This document shows positions 1 through 8,138 of a stretch of 64,000 nt of DNA, piece by piece (position 1 is the first letter of the stretch; the number at the start of each line of letters is the position of its first letter). The stretch comes from SCGC-AG-212-J23 sp036406675 (GTDB taxonomy: Bacteria > Pseudomonadota > Gammaproteobacteria > Burkholderiales > SG8-39). The notes beneath the pieces are model-generated. The model saw only the letters and a list, made by a program, of their open reading frames with translations, was not told the DNA's origin and searched no databases. The stretch spans positions 1-64,000 of the forward strand of contig DASXAO010000138.1 of NCBI GenBank assembly GCA_036406675.1, written 5' to 3'. The translations under genes were made by a program, and so were the position numbers.

Positions 1-449
1 AGGCGCTTGATCTGCGCCTCGTACTTCGGCAGCTCGCGGCCGTCGAGCTGGATGTTGGCGTGCCAGCCGAACGGATGCACCCGCGCCATCAGCTCGTCCA
101 TGACATCGAACCCGAGCGTGCCCCCGTGCAGGGTCATGATGCGGATGGCGCAGATGCCGGCCTTGGTCAGGCGCTCGAGCTCCTGATCGGCCACACCGGG
201 CTTCACTACGGCAACGCCTTTGGCATTTTGGCCGAGATTTTTTATTGAGGCCAAAGTTACCGTGTTGTCGTCGCCGTAGGCATTCGGCTGCACCACGATG
301 ACGCGCTCGAGGCCGAGCTGCTTCTGCAGCTCGCGGTACATCGGCACGGTGTAGTGCCCCGGGTTCGGCGTCCCGGGCTTCGCGCTCAGTGCGCCGTCGT
401 AGAAGTGCATGTGAGTGTCGCACGCGCCCTTCGGCATCGAAATTCTCAT
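1..449 (-). CDS. Amidohydrolase-2 family, D-galactarolactone isomerase-like (3' end cut)
   Basis: The first 149 residues of a TIM-barrel amidohydrolase are present; the rest lies beyond the window edge. The N-terminus carries the metal-site motif DTHMHFYDG, then LGLERVIVVQPNAYG, which resembles bacterial aldarolactone isomerases (Gli) that act after uronate dehydrogenase. The ATG overlaps the stop of the udh-like gene as ATGA, so translation is probably coupled. A second ATG four codons later is the alternative start. By homology it would isomerise or hydrolyse a sugar-acid lactone in the cytoplasm. The family and the Gli-like resemblance are good; the exact substrate is inferred from the neighbouring uronate dehydrogenase. 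Other members are fuconolactonases and LigI-type lactonases. Confidence 0.8.
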   Translation of the reverse strand, partial: MRISMPKGACDTHMHFYDGALSAKPGTPNPGHYTVPMYRELQKQLGLERVIVVQPNAYGDDNTVTLASIKNLGQNAKGVAVVKPGVADQELERLTKAGICAIRIMTLHGGTLGFDVMDELMARVHPFGWHANIQLDGRELPKYEAQIKR

Positions 450-1261
450 TTCCTCGCTCCGCGTTTGGCTGCGGCGGCCGGGTTCGGCACTTCCTCGGCG
501 ACCGTGAAGATGCCGCCCTGGTAGAGCTCGGCGACCGGATCGCCTTCCTTCTCCTTCGCCAGGATTTCCTCGGCGTGCTTTTCCGAGTTGTCGAGCGGCC
601 GGTAGCCCAGGCGGGTCGCGTTCGAGTTGTCGTACCAGCTCCGCTTGTTGCCCGAGACGCCGTAGACGATCTCGAACTTGACGTCGGGATGGTCGATGCC
701 GATCTGGACGAGCTGCGCCAGGTCGCGCGGGCTGAGCCAGATCGCGAGGCGCCGCTTGTCGAGCGGCTGCGGATTGACGTTGCCGATGCGCATCAGGAAC
801 ACCTCCATGCCGTACTTGTCGGCGTACAGGCTGCCGAGGGCTTCGCCGAACACCTTGGAGACGCCGTAGCGCCCGTCGGGCTTGATGTAGACGCGGTGGT
901 CGATGGTCTGCGCGCGGCGGTAGAAGCCCACCGCGTGGTTGCTGGTGGCGAAGAGGATGCGCTTGACCTTGTTCTTGCGCGCCGCCTCGAAGACGTTGTA
1001 GCAGCCGACGATGTTCGCTTCGTGGATCACCTTCCAGGGCCCCTCCACCGAGTAGCCGCCGAGGTGGACGACGGCGTCGACGCCTTTCGTGATCTTCAGC
1101 GCGTCGGGCATTCTCGAGATGTCGGCGCGGACGAATTTTTCGTCCTTGGCCGGCTTCAGGCTTCTCTTGTCGGAAAGGCGCAGGGCGTACTTCCCCGCAA
1201 GCTCCCTGCGCAGGTGCGATCCGACATCGCCGGCGGCGCCGGTAATGAGCACGGTCTTCAT
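446..1261 (-). CDS. udh: NAD-dependent uronate dehydrogenase-like protein
   Basis: Extended short-chain dehydrogenase of 271 residues. The Rossmann motif GAAGDVG lies at residues 8-14, the catalytic Ser in FATSNHAVG near 107, and YxxxK at Tyr132/Lys136 in RYGVSKVFGE. The HLGGYSVEG, NIVGCYNVFEAAR and SWYDNSNA stretches match the pattern of uronate dehydrogenases, which oxidise D-glucuronate or D-galacturonate to the aldarolactone with NAD+. It overlaps its neighbours by 4 bases on both sides, with the hydroxyacid dehydrogenase upstream and the lactone isomerase-like gene downstream, the order expected of an oxidative uronate route. The C-terminal basic tail is unremarkable. A related NAD-dependent epimerase/dehydratase with another sugar substrate is the main alternative. 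Confidence 0.8.
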   Translation of the reverse strand: MKTVLITGAAGDVGSHLRRELAGKYALRLSDKRSLKPAKDEKFVRADISRMPDALKITKGVDAVVHLGGYSVEGPWKVIHEANIVGCYNVFEAARKNKVKRILFATSNHAVGFYRRAQTIDHRVYIKPDGRYGVSKVFGEALGSLYADKYGMEVFLMRIGNVNPQPLDKRRLAIWLSPRDLAQLVQIGIDHPDVKFEIVYGVSGNKRSWYDNSNATRLGYRPLDNSEKHAEEILAKEKEGDPVAELYQGGIFTVAEEVPNPAAAAKRGARK

Positions 1262-2223
1262 GGCCTCCTCTTCCAGTGTTCGGCGTTCACCGCGCCCCTC
1301 GGGACGCGCCCGCTCGCGATCTCGCCGGCCTGCGCCACGGTCTCGAGCGACTGGTGCTCGATCGCCGGAACCGTGAGCCCCGCGGTATGCGGCGTCGCGA
1401 TCACGTCGGGCCGCGCGGCGAGGCGCGGCGTCGGCATCTGGTCGGGCGCGCGGCCCACGTCCATGGCGCAGCCGGCGAGCTGCCCGGAGTCGAGCGCGGC
1501 TTCGAGCGCCGCCTCGTCCACCAGGTTGCCGCGAGACACGTTGATGAAGTGTGCGCCTTGCTTCATCTTCGCAAAGGAGGACGCATCCATCAGGTTTTCG
1601 GTTTCCGCGGTCGCAACGGCGAGGGGTGCGACGTAGTCGGATTGAGCGAGCAGGTCATCCAAGGGCGTCTGCTCCACCTCTTTCACGTACGGGTCGTTGA
1701 CCAGCACGCGCATGCCGAGCGCCCGGGCGACGCGGACGACCTCGCGCCCGATCGCGCCGTAGCCGATGACGCCCAACGTGCTTCCCCTGAGCTCCTTCCC
1801 GCTGGTTGCCTTTGGCACGCGGCCGCTTCGGTACTCGAGGGTAGAGCGGGTGATGCCGCGGGAGAGATCGACCAGCAGGCCGACCACGAGCTCGGACACC
1901 GAGGTGACGAATCCGGCGCTCGCCTGGGTGACGAGCACGCCGGCGCTGCTCGCCGCGGCGACGTCGACGTTGCGGATGTCGATCGCGCAGCGCAGGAACG
2001 CCTTGAGCCTCGGCAGGCGCTCGAACAGCGCCGCCGGCCCCGGCGACTGGCGGTAGGAAACGATGAGATCGCAGTCCTCCGCCTCGGCAATCAGCTTCTC
2101 CCCCTCCAGCGGCGTCGAGCCGTGGTGCAATTTCACTTCGCCCAGCTGCTCCAGGCCGGCGAGCGCGCGCGGGCCGTAATAGAGCCCGCGTGCCTCCGGC
2201 GAATGCGTGAGCAGAATCTTCAC
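1258..2223 (-). CDS. D-2-hydroxyacid dehydrogenase family protein with atypical active site
   Basis: 321 residues with the two-domain layout of the D-isomer 2-hydroxyacid dehydrogenases. The NAD-binding motif GYGAIG is at 154-159, the substrate-binding Arg at 231 (NVSRGNLVDEAAL) and the catalytic His at 279 (ATPHTAG). The usual catalytic Glu, 29 residues after the Arg in E. coli SerA, is Pro260 here, followed by Asp261 (DVGRAPDQMP). The protein may therefore use Asp261 or have altered chemistry. The gene overlaps gntR upstream and udh downstream by 4 bases each, so it belongs to the sugar-acid operon, perhaps reducing or oxidising a 2-keto/2-hydroxy acid. Cytoplasmic. The family is sure; the substrate is unknown. 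Confidence 0.85.
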   Translation of the reverse strand: MKILLTHSPEARGLYYGPRALAGLEQLGEVKLHHGSTPLEGEKLIAEAEDCDLIVSYRQSPGPAALFERLPRLKAFLRCAIDIRNVDVAAASSAGVLVTQASAGFVTSVSELVVGLLVDLSRGITRSTLEYRSGRVPKATSGKELRGSTLGVIGYGAIGREVVRVARALGMRVLVNDPYVKEVEQTPLDDLLAQSDYVAPLAVATAETENLMDASSFAKMKQGAHFINVSRGNLVDEAALEAALDSGQLAGCAMDVGRAPDQMPTPRLAARPDVIATPHTAGLTVPAIEHQSLETVAQAGEIASGRVPRGAVNAEHWKRRP

Positions 2224-2963
2224 GCAGCCTGCTGGCGCTCGGCGGCGAGCTTGCGGTAGCGCTCGAGCGAGCGCGTGAGATGCCGGCGCATGGCCTCGCG
2301 CGCCGCGCCGGGGTTGCGGTCGCGGATCGCCGCGAAGATGCGCCGGTGCTCCTCCTGGATCAGCGCGAGGTAGGCCGTCTGCCCTCCCATGCGCTCGGGC
2401 AGCCCGCTCACCGTGCGCCGGGGGATGAGGTGCCGGCCGATGAACTGGAGAAACCGCGCAAACTCCGGGTTGCCGGTGGCGTCGGCGATGGCGCGGTGGA
2501 ACGCGAGGTCCTCGTCGACCGCCGATCGGCCGGCGGCGCTCGCCTCTTCGATCGCATTCAGGGCTGCGGCGATGGCGCGGAGCTGCAGCCTGGAGGCGCG
2601 CTCGGCGGCGAGGCCGGCGGATTCGATCTCGACGCCCAGGCGCAACTCCATGACGTTGAGGATATCGGCGAGCGTCTGCATGCGCTCGGGCTCGATGCGG
2701 AACGGCGCGTGCTGCGGCTCGGCCGAGACAAAGGCGCCCACGCCCTGGCGCGTGATCACCAGCCCTTCGGCGCGCAGCGCCGCCACCGCCTCGCGCACCA
2801 CGGTGCGGCTCACGCGCGCGGCGCGCGTCAGCGCCTGCTCGGTCGGCAGCCGCGCGCCCGGCGCGAGCCGCCCGCTCTTGATCTGCTCGGCGAGCTGGTC
2901 GAACAGCCCCCGCGAGAGCTTGCGCTCGGCGGCGAGCGGCCTGATCTTGACGTGATTCGGCAC
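2220..2963 (-). CDS. GntR/FadR-family transcriptional regulator
   Basis: About 247 residues from a GTG start. An N-terminal winged helix-turn-helix spans about 15-80 (LPTEQALTRAARVSRTVVREAVAALRAEGL). The C-terminal FCD ligand domain shows the metal-binding pattern DLAFH, then His in EEHRRIF and in AMRRHLTRSL. A longer frame is open upstream but gives an N-terminus unlike the family, and it would overlap the facing promoter and ribosome-binding site of the TRAP gene. It is the first gene of the leftward sugar-acid operon, 4-bp overlap with the next, and divergent from the transporter operon. By family it probably represses both until a sugar acid or breakdown product binds. No Shine-Dalgarno is visible before the GTG. 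Confidence 0.85.
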   Translation of the reverse strand: MPNHVKIRPLAAERKLSRGLFDQLAEQIKSGRLAPGARLPTEQALTRAARVSRTVVREAVAALRAEGLVITRQGVGAFVSAEPQHAPFRIEPERMQTLADILNVMELRLGVEIESAGLAAERASRLQLRAIAAALNAIEEASAAGRSAVDEDLAFHRAIADATGNPEFARFLQFIGRHLIPRRTVSGLPERMGGQTAYLALIQEEHRRIFAAIRDRNPGAAREAMRRHLTRSLERYRKLAAERQQAA

Positions 2964-2974
2964 GGTTGTATGAT
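2947..2974 (+). promoter_or_regulatory. Candidate sigma70 promoter of the TRAP/ABC operon, inside the start of gntR
   Basis: TTGACG (2947-2952) and TATGAT (2969-2974) are separated by 16 bases and point toward the TRAP binding-protein gene, whose AGGAGG ribosome-binding site and TTG start follow. The -35 and most of the spacer lie within the first codons of gntR on the other strand. A GntR protein bound here could block both directions. The match is by eye only. Confidence 0.45.
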
Positions 2975-3004
2975 GACTGACGAATCTTATCAGAGGAGGA
3001 TTCC

Positions 3005-3994
3005 TTGGTTCACTTCTTGAATCAGCGCCATCTAGTCGGCGCGGCCGTGATCGCCGCATGCTGCGCCGCGCTGCCCGCTCAATCCCAGCAGAAGCAGGTC
3101 TGGAAGGCCGCCGACGTCCACCCGCTCGGCTACCCGACCATCGAGGCCATCATCAGCATGGGCCGCAAGCTCGAGAAGGAGACCAACGGCCGCATCTCCA
3201 TCCAGATGTACCACTCGATGCAGCTCGGCGGCGAGAAGGAGATGATCGAGCAGGCGCAGGTCGGCGCGCTGCAGATCGCCCGCGTCTCGGTCGGCGCGCT
3301 CGGGCCGGTGGTCGACGACCTGAACGTCTTCAACCTGCCGTTCATGTTCCGCAACGAAGAGCACATGCGCAAGGTGATCGACGGGCCGATCGGCGCGGAG
3401 CTGCTCGACAAGGTTTCCGCCTCCAGCGCGCGCCTGATCGGGCTAGGGTGGATGGACGGCGGCACGCGCAACGTCTACGCCGCGAAGCCGGTCACCAAGC
3501 CCGCGGATCTCAAGGGCCTGAAAGTGCGCATGATGGGCAACCCGATCTTCGTCGAGACCATGAACGCCATGGGCGGCAACGGCGTGGCCATGGGCTACAA
3601 CGAGCTCTACTCCGCGCTGCAGACCCACGTGGTCGACGGCGCCGAGAACAACCCGCCCTCGATGCTGACCGCCAACCACTACCAGATCGTCAAGGTCTAC
3701 AGCCTGACCGGCCACCTGATCATCCCGGAGATGTTCGTGTTCTCCAAGGCGACCTGGGACAAGCTGTCGAAGGAGGACCAGGCGCTGCTGAAGAAGCACT
3801 CGCGCGAGGCCCAGATGGAGCAGCGCGAGCGCTGGAACAAGTACACCGCCGAGGCGGAGACGAAGCTGAAGGCCGCCGGCGTGCAGTTCGTCGCCGCGGA
3901 CAAGGAAGCCTTCTTCAAGGCCACCCAGCCGATCCGCGACAAGTACGGCGCCAAGTACGCCGCGCTGCAGAAGCGCATCCTGGACACGAAGTAG
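3005..3994 (+). CDS. dctP: TRAP transporter substrate-binding protein (DctP family)
   Basis: 329 residues, starting at TTG placed five bases after a strong AGGAGG. A signal peptide ends near ALPAQSQ, residues 22-28, so the product is periplasmic. It binds an organic or sugar acid and passes it to the DctQM permease. The DctP hallmark KGLKVRMMGNPIFVETMNAMG-type segment (Arg binding the substrate carboxylate) is near residue 175, and VVDGAENNPPS follows. The gene begins the rightward operon facing gntR, so its ligand is likely the uronate or aldarate handled by the leftward operon. A palindromic element directly after the stop may let this component be made in excess of the permease. Confidence 0.9.
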   Translation: MVHFLNQRHLVGAAVIAACCAALPAQSQQKQVWKAADVHPLGYPTIEAIISMGRKLEKETNGRISIQMYHSMQLGGEKEMIEQAQVGALQIARVSVGALGPVVDDLNVFNLPFMFRNEEHMRKVIDGPIGAELLDKVSASSARLIGLGWMDGGTRNVYAAKPVTKPADLKGLKVRMMGNPIFVETMNAMGGNGVAMGYNELYSALQTHVVDGAENNPPSMLTANHYQIVKVYSLTGHLIIPEMFVFSKATWDKLSKEDQALLKKHSREAQMEQRERWNKYTAEAETKLKAAGVQFVAADKEAFFKATQPIRDKYGAKYAALQKRILDTK

Positions 3995-4005
3995 GCCACC
4001 GCCCA

Positions 4006-4052
4006 AAATGGTGACAGTCACCATTTAAATCAAATGGTGACCGTCACCATTT
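4006..4052. repeat. Doubled REP-like palindrome between dctP and dctQ
   Basis: Two perfect 21-base palindromes, each with 10-base arms around one central base (AAATGGTGAC-N-GTCACCATTT), lie at 4006-4026 and 4032-4052, five bases apart, followed by a T run. The second one contains the ATG of the downstream ORF. It could fold as a terminator-like or attenuator hairpin. The form resembles short intergenic palindromes of proteobacterial genomes; no linked transposase is in the window. Confidence 0.8.
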
Positions 4053-4561
4053 TTTACCGGCAGGCGATGGAGTGGCTCTACATCGCCTGCATCGTGCTGG
4101 CCGCGGCGGCCATGGCGGTGATCACCGTCATCATTCCCTACGGCGTGTTCATGCGCTACGCCATGAACTCGGCCGCGAGCTGGCCCGAGCCCGCCGGCAT
4201 CCTGATGATGATCGTGTTCTCGTTCATCGGCGGCGCCGCGGCCTACCGGGCCAACGCGCACATCGCGGTCGCCACGGTCCTCAACATGGTGAACGACGCC
4301 AACCGCCGGCGCCTGGAGTTCGCCGGCGACGTCGGCATGGGAGTCATCGGCCTGTTCATGATCAAGTGGGGCGTGCTGCTGGTGCAGACGGTGTGGCAGA
4401 ACTCGATCGCCGAGTTCCCGGAGATCTCCGCGGGCGCGACCTACATTCCGATTCCCGCCGCGGGCGCGATCACGCTCGCCTTCTGCATCGAGCGCCTGTG
4501 GCTCGGGCAGCCGCCCGCAGACTCGTTCACGTTCCGCGATCAGCCCCAAGCCGACTCGTAA
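4034..4561 (+). CDS. dctQ: TRAP transporter small permease (DctQ family)
   Basis: 175 residues with four hydrophobic segments: about 13-35, 50-70, 95-115 and 135-155. The DctQ signature is visible in PYGVFMRYAMNSAASWPEPAG and FSFIGGAAAYRANAHIAV. It forms the small membrane subunit that pairs with DctM for sodium-driven uptake. The first ATG lies inside a palindromic repeat and has no ribosome-binding site. A second ATG at 4067 (MEWLYIAC) has only a weak AGG before it but gives a more usual N-terminus. The repeat may have replaced the original 5' end. The function is secure; the start is not. Confidence 0.88.
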   Translation: MVTVTIFYRQAMEWLYIACIVLAAAAMAVITVIIPYGVFMRYAMNSAASWPEPAGILMMIVFSFIGGAAAYRANAHIAVATVLNMVNDANRRRLEFAGDVGMGVIGLFMIKWGVLLVQTVWQNSIAEFPEISAGATYIPIPAAGAITLAFCIERLWLGQPPADSFTFRDQPQADS

Positions 4562-4578
4562 CCAGAGGCGCCGACGGC

Positions 4579-5862
4579 ATGGACGCGTTGATCCTCCTGT
4601 TCTCCTTCCTCCTGCTGATGTTCCTCGGCATTCCGGTCGCGTACGCCATGGGCCTCGCCACGCTGGTCACCGCGCTGTGGATCGACATGCCGCTCGAAGC
4701 GGTGATGCTGAAGATCTCCGACGGCATGGACGACTTCGCGCTGCTCACCATTCCGTTCTTCGTGCTGGCGGGCGCCATCATGTCGGAGGGCGGCGTGGCG
4801 CGGCGGCTGGTCGACCTTGCCAAGGTGTTCGTCGGCTTCATCCGCGGCGGGCTCGCGCTCGTCAACGTGGTCGCCTCGACGCTGTTCGGCTGCCTGTCGG
4901 GTTCGTCGGTCGCCGATACCGCCTCGGTCGGCTCGGTGATGATTCCCGAGATGGTGCGGAACGGCTATTCGAAGGTGTTCGCCACCAACGTCACCATCTG
5001 CGGCTCGGTGCAGGCGATCCTGGTGCCGCCTTCGCACAACTCGGTGATCTATTCGATTGCCACGGGCGGAACCGTGTCAATTGCAGCATTGTTCATGGCG
5101 GGCGTCTTTCCGGGGCTGCTGTTCGGCGCCTGCCTCATCGCGCTCATCCTGTGGACTGCACGCAGGCGCAACTTTCCCGCGAGCCGCGTCATCCCGCTGC
5201 GCGAGGCGCTGAAGATCGCGCTCGACGCGGTGTGGGGCCTGATCACCATCGTCATCATCCTCGGCGGCATCCTGTCGGGCGTGTTCACCGCGATCGAGTC
5301 CGGCGCGGTGGCTTGCGTCTACGCGCTCTTCTGCACCATGGTGATCTACAAGGAATACCGGTGGCGCGACCTGCCCAGGCTCCTGCACCGGGTGACGAAG
5401 ACCGTGGCGATGGTGATGATGGTGATCGGCTTCGCCGCCGGCTTCGGCTACCTGATGGCGATCATGCAGCTGCCGGCGAAGGCGACCCAGTTCTTCCTCT
5501 CCGTCACCAACGACAAGTACATGATGTTGCTGCTCATCAACATCATGCTGCTCGCGCTGGGCACGTTCATGGACATGGCGCCCATGATCCTCATCTGCAC
5601 CCCGATCATGCTGCCGGTGATCAAGGCGCTCGGCGTCGACCCGGTGCACTTCGGCATGATCATGCTGCTCAACCTGGGCATCGGCCTCATCACCCCGCCG
5701 GTCGGGCCGACGCTGTTCGTCGGCTGCGCCATAGGGAAAGTGACCATGGAGGAGGTCTCGCGGGAGCTGTGGCCCTTCTACGGCGCGATGTGCGCGGCGC
5801 TTCTCATCGTCACCTACTTCCCCGGGCTGTCCCTGTGGTTGCCGCGGGTCCTGGGCTACTAG
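4579..5862 (+). CDS. dctM: TRAP transporter large permease (DctM family)
   Basis: 427 residues, almost wholly hydrophobic with about 12 membrane segments. Family motifs are LGIPVAYAMGLATLV at the N-terminus, FGCLSGSSVADTASVGSVMIPEM near residue 110, LVPPSHNSVIY and LNLGIGLITPPVGPTLFVGCA near 370. This subunit carries the substrate across the inner membrane with the DctQ partner just upstream (17-base gap). It completes a dctPQM set that faces the gntR operon. The length is normal. A promoter for the next gene is not evident in the 56-base gap that follows, so the ABC importer genes are probably cotranscribed. Confidence 0.93.
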   Translation: MDALILLFSFLLLMFLGIPVAYAMGLATLVTALWIDMPLEAVMLKISDGMDDFALLTIPFFVLAGAIMSEGGVARRLVDLAKVFVGFIRGGLALVNVVASTLFGCLSGSSVADTASVGSVMIPEMVRNGYSKVFATNVTICGSVQAILVPPSHNSVIYSIATGGTVSIAALFMAGVFPGLLFGACLIALILWTARRRNFPASRVIPLREALKIALDAVWGLITIVIILGGILSGVFTAIESGAVACVYALFCTMVIYKEYRWRDLPRLLHRVTKTVAMVMMVIGFAAGFGYLMAIMQLPAKATQFFLSVTNDKYMMLLLINIMLLALGTFMDMAPMILICTPIMLPVIKALGVDPVHFGMIMLLNLGIGLITPPVGPTLFVGCAIGKVTMEEVSRELWPFYGAMCAALLIVTYFPGLSLWLPRVLGY

Positions 5863-5918
5863 TCGACGCGGCGCATGTAGTAGTACATTTCTGGTTCACC
5901 TCTGGAGGAGGAGTCGAC

Positions 5919-7214
5919 ATGGCTCAGTTCAAGCGGCGCGATTTCCTGAAGGCGGGAATCGCGGGAATACTCGCTGCCCGCCAGGCGCCGGTATTCGCCC
6001 AGCAGTCGCAGGTGCATTGGATCAAGTGGAACGACTTCGTGCCGGCATCCGACGAGCTGCTGCGCAAGTCGATGCTGCCCGAGGCGATGAAGGCCCTTGG
6101 CGTCAAGATCAACCTGGAGACGGTGAACGGCAACGATCTGCAGCCGCGCGTCACCTCGGCGATCCAGTCGGGCTCGGGGCCGGACGTCTTCATGCTGTTC
6201 AACAACCACCCGCACATCTACGGCTCGAGCGCGGTCGACGTCAGCGACGTCGCCTCGGCGATCGCCAAGGCGCAGGGCGGCTACTACAACGTCGCCAAGG
6301 CGAACACCACCGACGGCAAGAAGACGCTCTCGGTGCCGTGGGCGGTGATCGGCGCCGAGATCGCGTACCGCAAGTCGTGGTTCGAGGAGGTCGGCCACAG
6401 CAAATTCCCCGAGACCTGGGAGCAGTACCACGACGCCGGCAAGAAGCTGAAGGCCAAGGGCCGCCCGCTCGGCCAGACGCTCGGCCACACCTTCGGCGAC
6501 GCGCCGACCTTCAGCTATCCGTACCTCTGGTCGTGGGGCGGCAAAGAGGTCGACGAGAAAGGCAAGGTGGTCCTGAACTCGAAGGAGACCATCGAGTCGG
6601 TGAAGTTCATGAAGGCCTTCTGGAAGGACGCGTTCGACGAGGGCGGCCTGGCCTGGGACGACACCAACAACAACCGCGCCTTCCTCTCCGGCACCATCTC
6701 GGCGACGCTGAACGGCGCCTCGATCTACATCGAGACGCTGCGCAAGCCCGACCAGTACAAGACCGAGGGCGGCAAGCCGATGAAGGAAGACATCCGCCAT
6801 TCGCCGCTGCCCAGGGGGCCGAAGGGCCAGTTCGGCTTCCACCTGTTCCAGTCGCACATGGTGATGAGCTACTCGAAGAATCAGAAGGCGGCGAAGGAGT
6901 TCCTGAAGTGGATCCACACGCCGGCCAACTACGAGAAGTGGTTCCTCTCGCAGAAGGGCTACTCCACCCCGCCCACGGCGCAATGGGAGAAGCACAAGAT
7001 GTGGGACGAGGATCCGGTGATGGCGCCGTTCAAGATCGCCGCCAAGCTCGGCCTTTCGCCGGGCTACGCCGGCCCGCCGAACCGCAAGTCGGCCGAGGTG
7101 CTGACCAAGTACATCATCACCGACATGTACGCCAAGGCGGTGCAGGGCATGTCGGCCGAAGAGGCGGTGAAGTGGGCGGCCGAGGAGGTCGGCAAGGTGT
7201 ACGCGGGCAGCTAG
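5919..7214 (+). CDS. ABC sugar importer, extracellular solute-binding protein (Tat signal)
   Basis: 431 residues, preceded by a strong GGAGGAGGAG. The N-terminus MAQFKRRDFLKAGIAG has a twin-arginine motif at residues 6-7 followed by a hydrophobic stretch and an alanine-rich cleavage region, so export by the Tat system is likely. The body fits family 1 sugar-binding proteins: SGSGPDVFMLFNNHPHIYG, PWAVIGAEIAYRKSWFEEVG, and FLSGTISATLNGASIYI. It would bind a sugar or sugar acid in the periplasm for the two permeases that follow. It sits right after a complete TRAP system, so the locus has two unrelated uptake routes. The ligand is unknown. Confidence 0.88.
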   Translation: MAQFKRRDFLKAGIAGILAARQAPVFAQQSQVHWIKWNDFVPASDELLRKSMLPEAMKALGVKINLETVNGNDLQPRVTSAIQSGSGPDVFMLFNNHPHIYGSSAVDVSDVASAIAKAQGGYYNVAKANTTDGKKTLSVPWAVIGAEIAYRKSWFEEVGHSKFPETWEQYHDAGKKLKAKGRPLGQTLGHTFGDAPTFSYPYLWSWGGKEVDEKGKVVLNSKETIESVKFMKAFWKDAFDEGGLAWDDTNNNRAFLSGTISATLNGASIYIETLRKPDQYKTEGGKPMKEDIRHSPLPRGPKGQFGFHLFQSHMVMSYSKNQKAAKEFLKWIHTPANYEKWFLSQKGYSTPPTAQWEKHKMWDEDPVMAPFKIAAKLGLSPGYAGPPNRKSAEVLTKYIITDMYAKAVQGMSAEEAVKWAAEEVGKVYAGS

Positions 7215-7218
7215 GCCC

Positions 7219-8115
7219 GTGTTCGCTGCAACCCGCAGCCGGATACTCGAGCGCGAGGGCGCGCTCGCGTTCTGGCTGCTGTTCCCCACGCTCGCGCTGC
7301 TGACGCTGTTCATCGCCTACCCGTTCGTGCGCGGCGTCTGGCTCTCGCTCACCGACTCCACGGTGGGCGAGCCGGGCCATTTCATCGGCCTGCGCAACTT
7401 CGCCAAGATCCTCGACGACTCGATCTTCCGCACCGCGGCGATCAACACTTTCGTCTATACCGGCGTCACCACGGTCTTCAAGCTGGCGCTCGGCCTGTGG
7501 CTCGCGCTGCTCCTCAACCGGAATTTCCGCGGCAAGTCCTGGGTGCGCGCCTTCGTCCTGCTGCCGTTCATCATCCCCACGGTGCTCTCGACGCTGGCGT
7601 GGAAGTGGATGTTCGACCCCACCTTCAGCGTCTTCAACTGGCTGTTCTGGAAGCTCTCGATCATCAATTCGCGCATCAACTGGCTGGGCGACCCGGATCT
7701 CGCCATGGCGTCGATCTCGCTGGTGAACATCTGGCGCGGCGTGCCGTTCTACGCCATCAGCCTGCTCGCCGGTCTGCAGACCATCAGCCCCGACCTGCAC
7801 GAGGCGGCGGCGATCGACGGCGCCAATCGCTGGAAGCGCTTCTGGTTCGTCACCTGGCCGCTGCTCCTACCGGTGACGATGGTGGTGGTGCTGTTCTCCA
7901 TCATCCAGACCTTCGCCGACTTCCAGCTGGTCTACGTGCTGACCGGGGGCGGCCCGGCGAATGCGACGCAGCTCTTCGCCACCTACGCCTACCAGATCGG
8001 CGTCGGCACCGGCCTGCTGTCGGAAGGCGCGGCGATCTCGCTGGCGATGTTCCCCGCGCTCCTGCTGGTGGTCGTGTTCCAGCTCTGGTACATCCGCAGA
8101 GTCGAGAACCGGTAA
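7219..8115 (+). CDS. ABC sugar importer permease 1 (MalF/UgpA type)
   Basis: 298 residues from a GTG four bases after the binding-protein stop. Six hydrophobic segments are visible, with a large periplasmic region near residues 40-75. The EAA loop that docks on the ATPase is DLHEAAAIDGANRWKRFWFVTWPLL at about 193-217. It forms the pore with the next permease. It lies in a tight operon with the binding protein, second permease and ATPase. The family is certain; substrate class (carbohydrate uptake type 1) follows from the family. Confidence 0.9.
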   Translation: MFAATRSRILEREGALAFWLLFPTLALLTLFIAYPFVRGVWLSLTDSTVGEPGHFIGLRNFAKILDDSIFRTAAINTFVYTGVTTVFKLALGLWLALLLNRNFRGKSWVRAFVLLPFIIPTVLSTLAWKWMFDPTFSVFNWLFWKLSIINSRINWLGDPDLAMASISLVNIWRGVPFYAISLLAGLQTISPDLHEAAAIDGANRWKRFWFVTWPLLLPVTMVVVLFSIIQTFADFQLVYVLTGGGPANATQLFATYAYQIGVGTGLLSEGAAISLAMFPALLLVVVFQLWYIRRVENR

Positions 8116-8138
8116 TGACCAGCTCGGCGAGCCGCTAG

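Noticed and set aside
4006..4052. CRISPR-like repeat
   Set aside because: Only two copies with a 5-base gap, and each unit is itself a perfect palindrome. There are no spacers or cas genes.
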